Translations under genes and position numbers: made by a program
In this document: one piece after another, positions 12,917 to 13,875 of the stretch
Layout of the letters: every line of letters starts with the position of its first letter
Numbering within the stretch: the first letter of the stretch is position 1
Source: Chloroflexota bacterium
Lineage (GTDB): Bacteria; Chloroflexota; Anaerolineae; Ardenticatenales; Ardenticatenaceae
Assembly: GCA_003520455.1 (NCBI GenBank)
Contig: DOUV01000408.1
Span: forward strand, 1-13,875
Direction of reading: 5' to 3'
Length of the DNA stretch: 13,875 nt
The notes under the pieces: model-generated
The model's input: the letters and a program-made list of their open reading frames with translations, nothing else
Databases searched by the model: none
What the model was told of the DNA's origin: nothing

Positions 12917-13795
12917 TCAGAAAGCGAGGAGACGCAACAGGGCAGGCGGCAGCCAGAACTCGCCGTAGCCGAGGATGTTGGCGATGGTAGTCGCGAGGAG
13001 GGCCAGAACACCGCCAGCGATCAAGAGGAGGTCGCGCCGGTCGTACTCCAGCGCCATCACCCAGGTCCGCCTGGGCGTGGCGCCAAACGCGCGCAGGTCC
13101 ATGGCGTCAATGATCTCCTCGCCACCTAGAATCGTCCCGATGGTGACCGGGACCACCAGGGGCGCGAGGTTGCGCACCTGCCGGAAGAGGTTGGCGCCAG
13201 CGCGGTCGAGCTCGTAGCCACGGGCCTTCTGAGCGTCGAGGGTCGTCTGGAAATCATTGGCGACGGTCGGAACCAGGCGGAACGCCAGGTCGGTCGCATA
13301 GGCGAACTTATCGCTGAGGCCCAATCGGCGGAAGGCGACCCCGTAAAGCGCGGGATTGATCGTGAAGGGGACGAGCAACCCCAGGATGGCAAGCGAGAGC
13401 ATGCGCGCGAACTGGGCCGCGGCGAACACCAGCCGTTCGACGCTCAATCCGACGTGCCAGACGGCCCCGCCTGGGAAGCCGACCGGCACCGTCCACAGGA
13501 AATGTTCGCCGGCGCTCCCAATCGCCTGGGTGAGGTCGCGGCCAGTCAGGGCCGTGACGGTGGTGAAGAGAGTGATCAGGGGGAGGACGACGAACCAGAA
13601 GCGCTTCATCTCCTGCCAGCGGATCCCGGAGAGCCTCAGCGCGAGCACCGCCAGTGCCAGCCATGCCAGCATCGCGCGCACATCCCAAATCTGAATGATG
13701 GCGAAGATGGCGCAGCCCAGAAAGATGATCCGCGCCCGCGGATCGAACCGCTGGATAATCGTATCGCGCGGTTTGTAACTCCAGGTGACGATCAT
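12917..13795 (-). CDS. ecfT: EcfT (CbiQ-family) transmembrane subunit of an ECF transporter
   Basis: This 292-residue membrane protein starts MIVTWSYKPRDTIIQRFDPRARI, the typical EcfT opening. Hydrophobic helices lie at about 22-37, 42-56, 65-82, 122-145, 207-225 and 255-275. The cytoplasmic coupling helices are present: motif one DAQKARGYELD (187-197), then DAMDLRAFGATP (230-241). In motif two the usual ARG triad is altered to RAF. EcfT joins two EcfA ATPases to a substrate-binding S component to import vitamins or metals. No S component or ATPase is in the window; they would lie upstream on this strand, beyond 13875. An upstream in-frame extension to a TTG at 13864 reads through a palindromic repeat and lacks family resemblance, so I chose ATG at 13795. 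The substrate cannot be assigned. Confidence 0.88.
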   Translation of the reverse strand: MIVTWSYKPRDTIIQRFDPRARIIFLGCAIFAIIQIWDVRAMLAWLALAVLALRLSGIRWQEMKRFWFVVLPLITLFTTVTALTGRDLTQAIGSAGEHFLWTVPVGFPGGAVWHVGLSVERLVFAAAQFARMLSLAILGLLVPFTINPALYGVAFRRLGLSDKFAYATDLAFRLVPTVANDFQTTLDAQKARGYELDRAGANLFRQVRNLAPLVVPVTIGTILGGEEIIDAMDLRAFGATPRRTWVMALEYDRRDLLLIAGGVLALLATTIANILGYGEFWLPPALLRLLAF

Positions 13796-13824
13796 AAGCA
13801 CCACTAGAGCACCGGTCAAGTCCT

Positions 13825-13841
13825 CAGACTTCCGAAGTCTG
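13825..13841. repeat. 17-base palindrome CAGACTTCCGAAGTCTG upstream of ecfT
   Basis: Two perfect 8-base arms (CAGACTTC / GAAGTCTG) flank one central C. It lies 29 bases before the ecfT start codon. From memory, similar 'acttcggaagt' palindromes recur as dispersed repeats in several bacterial phyla, including Chloroflexota. It could also be an operator. No second copy is seen in this window. Confidence 0.45.
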
Positions 13842-13875
13842 GTGGGGACCGTGCTGGCCCACAACGCGCTCCGAC

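Overview
This is a high-GC bacterial window, roughly 60-65% by eye. It uses GTG starts freely and has many short or overlapping gene junctions. Chloroflexota is my best guess, from the GAF/HisKA_3 kinase with its NarL-type regulator, the DUF2270 protein and the bacterial LbpA/LipS cassette. No rRNA, tRNA or other phylogenetic marker confirms this. I see no CRISPR array, insertion sequence or phage gene.

Layout. (1) 1-2132, plus strand: the tail of a TorD-like molybdoenzyme chaperone, a four-cluster ferredoxin subunit and an FAD/NAD(P)-dependent oxidoreductase. This looks like the downstream end of an operon for a molybdenum or tungsten oxidoreductase whose catalytic gene would lie before the window. 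(2) 2143-3043, minus strand: a MntA/HepT (MNT-HEPN) toxin-antitoxin pair, visibly more AT-rich, with its own promoter. (3) 3074-3540, plus strand: a broken HdrC-HdrB (GlpC-like) Fe-S gene that has lost its middle and changed frame. (4) 3603-7319, plus strand: a tightly packed lipoate cassette. It encodes a GcvH-like lipoate-binding protein (LbpA), an sLpl(AB)-type lipoate-protein ligase and two radical SAM proteins of the LipS1/LipS2 type. A second, divergent ligase paralogue follows at 7566-8558. (5) 8804-11316, plus strand: a soluble GAF-GAF histidine kinase and its NarL/LuxR-family response regulator. (6) 11768-12826, plus strand: a DUF2270-DUF2179 membrane protein. (7) 12917-13795, minus strand: an EcfT subunit of an ECF vitamin or metal transporter.

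How the genes may work together. In sulfur oxidisers, LbpA carries lipoate for the sHdr heterodisulfide-reductase-like sulfur-oxidation complex. sLpl(AB) attaches the acyl or lipoyl group, and LipS1/LipS2 insert the sulfurs in place of LipA. Here the whole maturation cassette is intact, but the only Hdr gene in view is a remnant. Either the rest of an sHdr operon lies elsewhere, or LbpA now serves another partner. The nearby ferredoxin/FAD module and the second ligase are candidates for that altered system, but this is inference.
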